Assembly: GCA_947258835.1 (NCBI GenBank) | Contig: CAMYJY010000009.1 | Location: 1 to 34,867, forward strand | Source of the DNA: an uncultured Pirellulales bacterium | GTDB lineage: Bacteria; Planctomycetota; Planctomycetia; Pirellulales; Lacipirellulaceae | Direction of reading: 5' to 3' | DNA length: 34,867 nucleotides | Shown here: piece by piece, positions 9,254 through 17,660 of the stretch | Position numbering within the stretch: the stretch's first letter is position 1 | How the letters are laid out: the number at the start of each line of letters is the position of its first letter | Made by a program: the position numbers and the translations under genes | The notes under the pieces: generated by a model | Seen by the model: the letters and a program-made list of their open reading frames with translations, nothing else | Databases searched by the model: none | What the model was told of the DNA's origin: nothing

Positions 9254-9353
9254 GCGTCCTTGCGGGGGCAGGGTGAGAGATCAAAAATGCGCGAACCTTC
9301 CATTGTAGGCCCTCACGGCAGACCCGCCAACCAAGGCGGCAGAGCGACAATCT

Positions 9354-9393
9354 GCAGTTTCTGAAAAAACGGCCGGAGGCCGTTCTTTCAGAA
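9354..9393. repeat. GGCC-core hairpin (TTCTGAAAAAACGGCC GGA GGCCGTTCTTTCAGAA)
   Basis: 16-nt arms with one mismatch; first 31 nt identical to 26843-26873. Confidence 0.85.
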
Positions 9394-9493
9394 GTAAATT
9401 GATCTGCACCAAAGTCGATCGTGAAGACCCACCCTGGGACGATCCCAACAGGCCGCCTTCACATGCCAATCGCCGCCAAGCGCTCCCTTTTTC

Positions 9494-9532
9494 CTTCCTG
9501 AGATGGCGGCCTCCGGCCGCTATCTCAGGAAG
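9494..9532. repeat. GGCC-core hairpin (CTTCCTGAGATGGCGGCC TCC GGCCGCTATCTCAGGAAG)
   Basis: 18-nt arms with one G/T wobble; near-identical copy at 12195-12232. Confidence 0.9.
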
Positions 9533-9541
9533 TGCAAGACA

Positions 9542-10435
9542 ATGACACCAACCAAAAAAACGCCCACGACCTGGCCTGATTATGAACTGCTGGATTTTGG
9601 CGGCGGCCGCAAGCTGGAACGGTTTGGGGCTTGGCTACTGGACCGGCCCTGTCCGGCTGCGGCTGCTAGCGAGCCGGCGGAACCGCTCGCGTGGCCTCAG
9701 GCCACCGCCCGCTACGCGGCCCGGCGGGCCGCCGCAGGAAACTGGCTCCCTTCAGTAGGTGATTGGGCAGAGTCGTCTTATCTCTTGCCCGCACCGGACG
9801 ACTTGCGGTTTACCGTAAAGCTCACCCCGCTGCCGTCGGGGCAAGTCGGTGTCTTCCCCGAACAACGGAGCAATTGGGGCTGGATTGCCGAACAAGTGCA
9901 GCGGGCCCGCAGACCGCTGCAAGTCCTCAACCTATTTGCCTACACCGGCGGGAGCACACTGGCCGCGGCCCGGGCGGGAGCCGCGGTCACCCATGTGGAT
10001 GCCTCCTCGAGCATGGTCCAGCGGGCCCGCCAGAATGCCCAGCTGTCCGGTCTGGCCGACTGCCCAATACGCTGGATCGTGGAGGACGCGATTAAATTTT
10101 GTCAGCGGGAAGTTCGTCGCGGCAGGCAGTACGACGCGGTCATCCTCGACCCCCCCAGCTATGGTCATGGCCCGCAGGGCCAAGCCTGGTCCATCCAGCG
10201 AGACCTGTTGCCCCTCCTCAAACTATGCAGTCAACTAACCACCACCCAGCGAACATTTATGTTGTGCACCTGCCACACGCCAGACATTGGCCCTGCCGAA
10301 CTGAGCGCCTACCTATCCGAGGGCCTGTTCGGTCACTGTAGCCAGCCCCCCCGCTGCGGCCAGCTCGTACTCCCCACAACCTCAGGACAAAAAAGAAAAC
10401 TACCCAGCGGCACCTACGCCCGGTGGCCCAAGTAA
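9542..10435 (+). CDS. class I SAM-dependent methyltransferase, RlmI/rRNA-cytosine methyltransferase-like
   Basis: VLNLFAYTGGSTLAAARAGAAVTHVDASSSMVQRARQNAQLSG...DAVILDPPSYGHG; ORF track start 9503, MTPTKK at 9542 more plausible. Confidence 0.85.
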   Translation: MTPTKKTPTTWPDYELLDFGGGRKLERFGAWLLDRPCPAAAASEPAEPLAWPQATARYAARRAAAGNWLPSVGDWAESSYLLPAPDDLRFTVKLTPLPSGQVGVFPEQRSNWGWIAEQVQRARRPLQVLNLFAYTGGSTLAAARAGAAVTHVDASSSMVQRARQNAQLSGLADCPIRWIVEDAIKFCQREVRRGRQYDAVILDPPSYGHGPQGQAWSIQRDLLPLLKLCSQLTTTQRTFMLCTCHTPDIGPAELSAYLSEGLFGHCSQPPRCGQLVLPTTSGQKRKLPSGTYARWPK

Positions 10436-10523
10436 GCTCATGCCCTTGTCGTTAACCACAAATCCCTGCTAGCAAAAAGGCTGTTCTATCCAAAATTACC
10501 ACTTGACACCCACGAATCCATCT

Positions 10524-11324
10524 ATGCCCCGAGAACTGATCACCAGCCGTCAAAACAACCGCGTCAAAGCAGCGGTCAAACTCCGCAGCGGCCGGCAGCG
10601 GGCGAAGCAGGGACGATTTCTCATCGATGGTGGGCGAGAAATCGGCCGAGCCCTCGACGCGGGTATTTCTTTTCTCGCAGCGTTTGTCTGTCCCGAACTG
10701 TGTCGCTTGGCCGAGACGAACGATGTCTTGGCGCGCCTTCCACGGACGGCAGCGGTTGTCTCCGAGGTAACGCCGGACGTGTGGGAAAAACTCCGTTTTG
10801 GGGAGCGCGACGACGGTCTGTTGGTAGTCGCGGAAACGCCCGCACGGAGTCTGGACCAACTGGACCTACCGCCCCAACCGCTCGTAGCCGTGCTCGAAGG
10901 GCTAGAAAAACCGGGCAACGTGGGTGCCATCCTGCGAACGGCCGACGGGGCAGGGCTAGATGCGGTGATCGTCGCCGATGGCCACACCGATCTCTTCAAT
11001 CCCCATACAATTCGCGCCAGCCTAGGAACCGTTTTTGCACCGCAGGTCTGCGTGGCTGCTACCGCAGAAACGCTCACCAAACTGGCAACTTGGCAACTAC
11101 CCATCGTCGCGGCCCAGCCCGCCGCAGAGCAGATTTATACCGATTTTGACTTTCGACGCGGCGCTGCGATTGTGCTGGGCAGCGAGGCCCAGGGTCTTTC
11201 GGCCGCCTGGCAGGAAGAACAAATAATCAGCCTGAGTCTGCCCATGCACGGCCTGGCCGACAGCTTGAATGTCTCGGCCACGGCCGCTGCCTTATTTTAC
11301 GAAGCTGTGCGGCAAAGAAGATAA
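10524..11324 (+). CDS. TrmH/SpoU-family RNA 2'-O-methyltransferase
   Basis: QGRFLIDGGREIGRAL; VAVLEGLEKPGNVGAILRTADGAGLDAVIV; IVLGSEAQGLSAAW; LSLPMHGLADSLNVSATAAALFYEA (SpoU motifs). ORF track start 10503. Confidence 0.92.
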   Translation: MPRELITSRQNNRVKAAVKLRSGRQRAKQGRFLIDGGREIGRALDAGISFLAAFVCPELCRLAETNDVLARLPRTAAVVSEVTPDVWEKLRFGERDDGLLVVAETPARSLDQLDLPPQPLVAVLEGLEKPGNVGAILRTADGAGLDAVIVADGHTDLFNPHTIRASLGTVFAPQVCVAATAETLTKLATWQLPIVAAQPAAEQIYTDFDFRRGAAIVLGSEAQGLSAAWQEEQIISLSLPMHGLADSLNVSATAAALFYEAVRQRR

Positions 11325-11344
11325 GTTCAAAGGGACAGACACTC

Positions 11345-12142
11345 ATGACCACCATCGTCGTACATGGAACGTTCGCTGCCAATGAGGATTGGTACTGGAA
11401 TTCCTGGCAAGAAAATGGCTTCTGCCGCAGTCTGTCGGCCGCGCTCCGTGACGCAGGCGGTGAAGACGATCTGTGGCGGGTGCGTGGCATTCCTGTTCGT
11501 GAGATCCCAGAGCTCAATCCCCCGCGGAGCTTTTGGATCGGTCGCCTCGGTCAGATTTCCCAGCGTCAAGGTCATTTTATCTGGTCCGGCGATGTCAACG
11601 CCATCTCAAGAAAATATGCGGCCACTGACTTTGCCAAATATCTCAACGTCATCCGCGACCTCACGGACGAGCCCATCCGCATCGTGGCCCACAGCCACGG
11701 CTGCAATGTGGTCAAGTCGGCCAGTGCCAGCAAAAAGCTTCAGCCCCAGGTGCATCTTGATCGCGCCGTATTTCTCGCGGGTCCACATTTTGTTGCCAAC
11801 GAATATCGCCAACAGGGGCCCTTTGATTTGCGATCCCAGGTGGTAGGTAAAAAACACCTCTATCCGTTACAACCAGCCCGCTTTGGTCGGATCGCGAATC
11901 TGTATTCCCCCAGGGATCCCGTGGTCGGTCAGCTGGCCGACAAACTGGCCACTGCCAGTGGCTGGAATTACGAGGTCCCCGAGGTATCATTCACGGACGA
12001 GGACCCGAAGGCCGCGGACCTCTATGAGAACTATGAAATTGAGGTGCCAGAGCAAATCACGGGCCTCGCTGTGCATGGCTGGCTGCACAGCTCGGAAATG
12101 GCACCTGCCATCGGTTCGTGGCTGACAACTGGGAAGTTATGA
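11345..12142 (+). CDS. alpha/beta-hydrolase fold protein (lipase/PGAP1-like)
   Basis: TTIVVHGTFA oxyanion-type start and nucleophile-elbow-like IRIVAHSHGCNVV. Confidence 0.75.
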   Translation: MTTIVVHGTFAANEDWYWNSWQENGFCRSLSAALRDAGGEDDLWRVRGIPVREIPELNPPRSFWIGRLGQISQRQGHFIWSGDVNAISRKYAATDFAKYLNVIRDLTDEPIRIVAHSHGCNVVKSASASKKLQPQVHLDRAVFLAGPHFVANEYRQQGPFDLRSQVVGKKHLYPLQPARFGRIANLYSPRDPVVGQLADKLATASGWNYEVPEVSFTDEDPKAADLYENYEIEVPEQITGLAVHGWLHSSEMAPAIGSWLTTGKL

Positions 12143-12194
12143 ATTTACAGTAACCGCACCCAAGTCGGATTATTGATTTCTTTCTTTGACTGCG

Positions 12195-12232
12195 CTTCCT
12201 GAGATAGCGGCCTCTGGCCGCTATCTCAGGAA
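12195..12232. repeat. GGCC-core hairpin (CTTCCTGAGATAGCGGCC TCT GGCCGCTATCTCAGGAA)
   Basis: 17 bp perfect arms, 3-nt loop; matches 9494-9532. Confidence 0.92.
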
Positions 12233-12718
12233 TGAAAAAGGGAACGCTACGATTCAAAAAGATGTTATTTGATTTCTTTCGCAACCGCCGTCGCAAGCAC
12301 TGGCTCGCTCAGCCCGAGCCAAGTCCATGGGATGCATGGCTACGGTCCAACGTTTGGCAGTACTCGTATCTCACGGATCCGCAACAAGCGAAGATCCGTC
12401 AGGTGGTATGCATTTTACTGCACGAAAAAGAGTGGTTTCGAGAAGAAATGGCATCGTGTGACCAGTGCCGAGTACAAGCGCTTGCTCGGCTTCGCACGGC
12501 GTGGCGAAGAGACTTTGCTCGATCACTATGGAGCGACGAATCCAGCGGAGTTTTTCGCCGTGGCGACCGAGTGCTTTTTTACCCAACCTCATGAACTGGC
12601 AGCCGAGCATCACGAGCTGTTTGGGGTGCTCACGCGTTTGTTTGGCCAAGACCCCCGCGACTGGCTACCGAAGTCGATCAACGCGACCGGCTCCTCGGAT
12701 ACCGACGTGGTTCCGTAA
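12232..12718 (+). pseudogene. MtfA-like zinc peptidase remnant lacking the catalytic centre, with frame change
   Basis: Frame of 12232..12594 gives an MtfA-like N-terminus (FRNRRRKHWLAQPEPSPWDAWLRSNVWQYSYLTDPQQAKIRQVVCILLHEKEW); frame of 12269..12718 gives the MtfA C-terminus (AEYKRLLGFARRGEETLLDHYGATNPAEFFAVATECFFTQPHELAAEHHELFGVLTRLFGQDPRDW). No HExxH between them. Confidence 0.75.
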
Positions 12719-12741
12719 ATCAACCTGCAGCAAATTTTTCC

Positions 12742-14136
12742 ATGTCGCACGTAAACGTGTTGCAGTATGGCAGACCCATCGCGTTGTGCTCCCAGTTGTT
12801 GTTGCTAGCAATGACTGGAGTCCTGTTCGCGATGCTATTCAGCCCCCCCGATCAGGAAATGGCCCTGCTGCTACCTTTGGCGCTGTTTGCAGGACTGCAA
12901 ATGCTGCCGGTCGTGGTGCTGGTGGTGGGATTATTACGCAAGGCCGCTTGGGCGCCTTGGTTTGGCATGGCGTCGGCCGTGGGAGTACTCGGCCTGCACA
13001 TAATGACCCAGGGTCTCAGTGACAATTGGCTGGTCATCACGCAGGCAATTCTGTGGCTCGTGACCGGCGGTGGACTGTTGCTCGAACTCGGTTTTTCTCG
13101 GAAGCGAAAAACTTCGACAGACGCCGCGGCGTTGCAAGGGGTATGCTGGGGCTGTTGCGCTGCGGTGCTGCCCCTTGGCATCATGTCGACCTTACTGGCT
13201 GTGGTGTTTACCGTGGGCTTCAACACCCGTGGCGGCACGGCTCCGGAAAAAGATTTTGCCGCCCGCAGAGCCTGGGGTGAGAGCACCTTTGGGAGCCCCT
13301 TTTTAGAATGTATCGACACCTGGGCGGCTACCTCCGAAGCTCTCCGTGAAGACCTTGGTGACGTGTTGCGGATTGCTCCCGTGGGTGGCCCCAATCGGTA
13401 CCATCCCGGCTTCACCGACCCAGGCTATGCGGAAATGAACCTGGAAGTCATTGGCACGCGGGGAGCGGGGGTATTGCATCTCCCCGAAGTTGTCATCTGG
13501 GACACGGGGGATATCGCTTCCCTTGGGAGTGACGCGACGTGGAGATTTGGCGACCAAACAGAGTACGTGATGAAAAGTGGCAAAAGCTATTTGGCTGAGT
13601 ACGGGTTGGCAACCATCTACGCAGACTTGCTGGCGTTGGCCGCTCGCGAGGAGGCGGAACAATTTTCCGTGCGATGGGTTGATCTCGAGCTGGCGGTGGC
13701 CGGCAGCGGACTGCAAGCATCCAGCAGACCGGATCGGTCCCCGCGACCCGTTGAGGCGCTGCGTGACCAATATCGGGAACCGATGTTGGCTCATCTGGGT
13801 GACGCGCTGGCCATGTTGCAGCAAAGTGCAGCGAGCGCGTCGATGTATCGAGACAGCGCCACCACCATTCTGGAGCGTGCAGAGGATATGCTCGCAGAGG
13901 AAGAGAGAGACAGGCTGCTACCTCAGGTTACCGAGCAGCTGCGGCAGGCGAATCGACTGCTGAAAAAAGCTGACAAGCAGGTTCCCAACCATGAAGAGAC
14001 CCTGGAGCTCGCTCGCAAGCGTGTGGTGCTGCAATATTTGCTTTCTTATTTGCGGATGCACCAAGGCCTCCGGACTATCCGCTCGTCATACGCTCCGCTG
14101 ACTGGCAGCTGGAGGGCCAGCAACGTTTGGAACTGA
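12742..14136 (+). CDS. hypothetical membrane protein with soluble coiled C-terminal part
   Basis: 464-aa ORF; several N-terminal hydrophobic helices; C-terminal charged helical region. Confidence 0.7.
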   Translation: MSHVNVLQYGRPIALCSQLLLLAMTGVLFAMLFSPPDQEMALLLPLALFAGLQMLPVVVLVVGLLRKAAWAPWFGMASAVGVLGLHIMTQGLSDNWLVITQAILWLVTGGGLLLELGFSRKRKTSTDAAALQGVCWGCCAAVLPLGIMSTLLAVVFTVGFNTRGGTAPEKDFAARRAWGESTFGSPFLECIDTWAATSEALREDLGDVLRIAPVGGPNRYHPGFTDPGYAEMNLEVIGTRGAGVLHLPEVVIWDTGDIASLGSDATWRFGDQTEYVMKSGKSYLAEYGLATIYADLLALAAREEAEQFSVRWVDLELAVAGSGLQASSRPDRSPRPVEALRDQYREPMLAHLGDALAMLQQSAASASMYRDSATTILERAEDMLAEEERDRLLPQVTEQLRQANRLLKKADKQVPNHEETLELARKRVVLQYLLSYLRMHQGLRTIRSSYAPLTGSWRASNVWN

Positions 14137-14182
14137 GCGCGAAGACCGGCGAGCCACATGGACGCTGAGTGTTTCATGGAAC

Positions 14183-14207
14183 AGGTGGGGCTGAGCCCCA
14201 GCCTACG
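14183..14207. repeat. AGGTGGGGCTGAGCCCCAGCCTACG palindromic dispersed repeat
   Basis: Also at 24570-24592 and inverted at 30326-30350; here between convergent genes, followed by (GACCAC)n. Confidence 0.8.
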
Positions 14208-14256
14208 ACCACGACCACGACCACGCATCCACGGCCCCACCAAGCCGGAGGCAACC

Positions 14257-16158
14257 TCACTCGCCCTGGGACAATGCCTCGTAATCCGCCACCGTGGCTC
14301 CACTGAGGCAGGCGTCAATGATCTGCTGACCCAGGGGATCCAAATCGTCTTCCCGGAACTTGTTGATTTGTTTGTGGAAAAATTCTGCAAGAATTTCCGC
14401 GCCGCGATCATAACCCTCCGAACCCACTTCCGGTTGGGAATCGACCTGCAAAAACCAGTGTCCAATCGTCTGACCTTCGATCTGAATCGTGTTGGGCGAC
14501 TTGCCGAGCAGGGAACACCGCGAGTCGACAAGTTTGCCTGGCGCGAACGGACTGGCACCGCGACGGGAAAGGTACTCCCGAGCAATCCACTGCGGCGCGA
14601 ATCCGGTTTCCCAGCAACCGACGTGCTGGTTGGGCACCAAAATAAACATGGTATCCGGAATGCTTAATATCTGCCGCAGCAAGATGTTCGCCTGGTCCAC
14701 GCGGCGTCCCGTCGCAAAGGGCCAGTACGAACCAACACCTTCGCTGCTCATGCCCTCCGTGGACACGATGGATGGGTTGCCATGACCGCGCGGCGCGACC
14801 AGCCGCCACAACCATGCCAATGCTGGCGGCAAGACATGAAAGACGCCCAGAATGCCATAGGTCGGGTGTTCCTGCGTGCAGGGGGGACAACGCACTCCAA
14901 AACTTCGAATGTCGACAGTCACCGGCTTGCTCACGATGCCTGGATAACTTTCGCGAGGAAAAACGAGTCGTGGGTTGGGACACGGTTCGCCCGGTGTGTC
15001 CTCGATATGCTCCCAAATCAGCGCGGTGGAATCGGGTTTGGCATCAATATTTAAAAACAGCAAGGGGTTTTCCGGGTGAATCGTCAGCCGCTCCAAATGG
15101 GGATCCTTCCCATAACCCGTGATATGGTTGACTCGCAAGAACCAAGCCTGCTCCGCGTCGGTCAAGGTGAGCTTTTTGAGGCGCGATTCGTGGTCTTGGA
15201 AATCGGGATGGCACAGCGCCATATCGTCGGTCACGGGCCGCAATTCACAACCGCGCGGGAGCACCAGGTAGCGCTGCTCGCCCGTGACGAGATTCCCTCC
15301 CAGCCGCAGCTGCCCATCCGGCTCGCGGTGCATCTGTTCCAGCATCTCACTCTTACCGCCCCCGGAGGCGCCTTCGTGCATGATGGTCACCGTGTTGTCG
15401 TAGGGCGTGATGACCTGCACGGTGGAGCAGTGGGCCGTGGTCCAGTCTTGCTTTTCACCCAGCGTCAGCAACATGCCGTAGACGCCTTTCTTCGCCGAAG
15501 GCCCCGGATACAAATTATAGCTGTACAGCTCGTGCAATTCGTCGCGACGATTGTGCACGACAACTTGTTTGCCGTCGAAATGCGTGTGGCGAAAAGGCGG
15601 TGCAATGTAGATGATTGCGGAGTGGCGGTAGTCTTCACCCTTGGCTTGGATTTCTTCCAAGGGGATGATGCCTTGCAACATCGCCAGGCCCATCGCAAAA
15701 AACGCCGCGTTGGCCGGACAAATGGCCATCACGGGCATCCCCTTGCCAATTCTCCCGGCGTTGAAAAAAAAGCAAGCAATGTCTTGGCCTTTCAACCAAG
15801 TAAATGTCTCCTGGCGCAACGGTTCAAAATCGCGTCCAAACCGTTTCTGGAACGTTTGTTTGTCGGTCGCCTTTTCGTCCGCGATCACCATGCAGTCCGG
15901 ATCGCGACGTCGCATGTACGGATCGATATAATTGGCACTGATGCCATTTTTCACGCGGCACACGCGGGCCTCCTCGTGAAATGTTCCCTCCACATCGTAA
16001 CCCACCGTGTAATACCCGTCCTCATCCACACTCTCCGCGGGAACCGCCGCCTCGACCAGCTCCGCCACGCTACCGAAATAACGCACCGATTTGGCCTCCG
16101 CCAAGACCGCTTCGGCATATCGGGAAATAGATAATTTGGGCATTTGGGCGGCATTCAT
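14257..16158 (-). CDS. DUF4914-type protein with P-loop (PEP-carboxykinase-like nucleotide binding suspected)
   Basis: ~633 aa from MNAAQMPKLS; contains TIMHEGASGGGKSEMLEQMHRE (Walker-A-like); ORF track start 16239. Confidence 0.75.
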   Translation of the reverse strand: MNAAQMPKLSISRYAEAVLAEAKSVRYFGSVAELVEAAVPAESVDEDGYYTVGYDVEGTFHEEARVCRVKNGISANYIDPYMRRRDPDCMVIADEKATDKQTFQKRFGRDFEPLRQETFTWLKGQDIACFFFNAGRIGKGMPVMAICPANAAFFAMGLAMLQGIIPLEEIQAKGEDYRHSAIIYIAPPFRHTHFDGKQVVVHNRRDELHELYSYNLYPGPSAKKGVYGMLLTLGEKQDWTTAHCSTVQVITPYDNTVTIMHEGASGGGKSEMLEQMHREPDGQLRLGGNLVTGEQRYLVLPRGCELRPVTDDMALCHPDFQDHESRLKKLTLTDAEQAWFLRVNHITGYGKDPHLERLTIHPENPLLFLNIDAKPDSTALIWEHIEDTPGEPCPNPRLVFPRESYPGIVSKPVTVDIRSFGVRCPPCTQEHPTYGILGVFHVLPPALAWLWRLVAPRGHGNPSIVSTEGMSSEGVGSYWPFATGRRVDQANILLRQILSIPDTMFILVPNQHVGCWETGFAPQWIAREYLSRRGASPFAPGKLVDSRCSLLGKSPNTIQIEGQTIGHWFLQVDSQPEVGSEGYDRGAEILAEFFHKQINKFREDDLDPLGQQIIDACLSGATVADYEALSQGE

Positions 16159-16260
16159 GGATCGTCTTTCTTCACAGGTGAGGAACTTCGGTGCAGGTCT
16201 GGAGGCCGCCAGTCGCCCCCATGGGGGCTCTGCAGTCAACCGCTGCCAACAGAAAAAACA

Positions 16261-16290
16261 TGATCTGATCTATTGTGATCTGATCTATTG
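16261..16290. repeat. 15-bp tandem direct repeat TGATCTGATCTATTG x2 upstream of the DUF4914 gene
   Basis: Direct reading, perfect. Confidence 0.85.
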
Positions 16291-16379
16291 TGAGCGGGAA
16301 TCTACAACTCCGCAAGCGGCACAAATCGGCGCAGCCACAGCGCTATCCGTAAGTCGTTTGATTGCAGAGGATTTCGGCT

Positions 16380-17336
16380 CTATTTGGTGGCAATCGTGCA
16401 GGACATGCCCCCACCACGACACAACACGTCGGCCACCGGAAGCGGCAACCAATCGAGCACGGGCTCGACCAGCTGCTTGACCAAACGCCCGCCACTGCCC
16501 GCGGTGTAGATGCGTTTTTTGGTCACGACCCAGGGCACGGCCACTCGGCGAAAACCGGCCTGCCGCAGCAAGCGCGTGACTTCAGCCAAGCGGTACTCTT
16601 TCAGGTGCAAGCCACGTGCCTCGGTCCGCGGCGGACAAAAGTCGCCCGTGACATCCGATGGCCGCAGCAGCCAGTTCGGCGTGATCGTGATTAAAGATCC
16701 GCCCGGCAGGAGCAACGTATATATTTGATCCAGGTAGTCTGCAATTTCGTCTGGGCAAACGTGCTCAAATACGTCATTCCAGTAGACCAGGCTGGGCCGA
16801 CCTGGCAGGGCGTCGGCGCTGAGCTGCAGGAGATCCCCCAACAACAAACGGTCGGCATATTTAGCACCCAACACCTGCAGCGCTTCCTCACGCATAGCAG
16901 CCGAAACTTCCAAGCCACTTACCGAAAAGCCCCGCTGGTCGACCTTTTCCAGCATCATCCCGCTGCCGTAGCCAATCTCGAACAGCCGTGGCTGACCCAG
17001 GCCTCGCTGCACCTGCTGGTCGAGTAGATCGAGCACCAGCTGTACGTACCGTGGATCCAACCCCATCGCCAGGGGACCTGCGGTAGGCTGCTGGGCAACC
17101 AAGATCGAACACACTGTATCGTAGGCCTGGCCGATCACCTGGGACCGCTCACAGGACCTCGGAGCCGTGGCCTGAATTGCCCGGGCAAACGCCTGTTCCT
17201 GCTGCCACTGCAAGGCCTGCAGTTCAGCAACGGGCATGCCGGTGAGAACTTGGGATTGGCCATCGGCCAACAACACAATCTGTTGAGAAGGGTCGGACTG
17301 TGGGGGGTTTTCAGGTGGCAAAACGGAAGTGGGCAT
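16380..17336 (-). CDS. class I SAM-dependent methyltransferase
   Basis: RLFEIGYGSGMMLEKVDQRGFSVSGLEVSAAMREEALQ...PSLVYWNDVFEHVCPDEIADYLDQIYTLLLPGGSLITITPN. Confidence 0.85.
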   Translation of the reverse strand: MPTSVLPPENPPQSDPSQQIVLLADGQSQVLTGMPVAELQALQWQQEQAFARAIQATAPRSCERSQVIGQAYDTVCSILVAQQPTAGPLAMGLDPRYVQLVLDLLDQQVQRGLGQPRLFEIGYGSGMMLEKVDQRGFSVSGLEVSAAMREEALQVLGAKYADRLLLGDLLQLSADALPGRPSLVYWNDVFEHVCPDEIADYLDQIYTLLLPGGSLITITPNWLLRPSDVTGDFCPPRTEARGLHLKEYRLAEVTRLLRQAGFRRVAVPWVVTKKRIYTAGSGGRLVKQLVEPVLDWLPLPVADVLCRGGGMSCTIATK

Positions 17337-17660
17337 GAAACGCAGTTCTCACGGCAAAGAGGAAAGAACGCCCCTCCAAGGATAGGTCAAAAATCCGTGC
17401 AATGGACTGCTAAAGCGGCCTCCAAAGCAGCTTCCCAAAATCGCCCCCGCGCACACCGAGGGAAGCCCAGCGGTGCGGAGACACCTCCATGCATTTTCGA
17501 AATTTGCTGTCGTGGCCTTGGCAGAAGCTGCGGGTTGTTGCGACTGCACCTGTTTTTCCGGCCCTCGTACCTCTGATTCACACCCAGGGCCAATTCAATC
17601 GCATGCGTGCCCGGCACGAGCTCATGAAAGGGATACCTGTTTTCACTTTGAGTAAAACAC

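Noticed and set aside
15076-16134. 352-aa ORF antisense to the DUF4914 gene
   Set aside because: Shadow ORF of a GC-rich gene; low-complexity His/Arg/Gln-rich translation with no domain signal.
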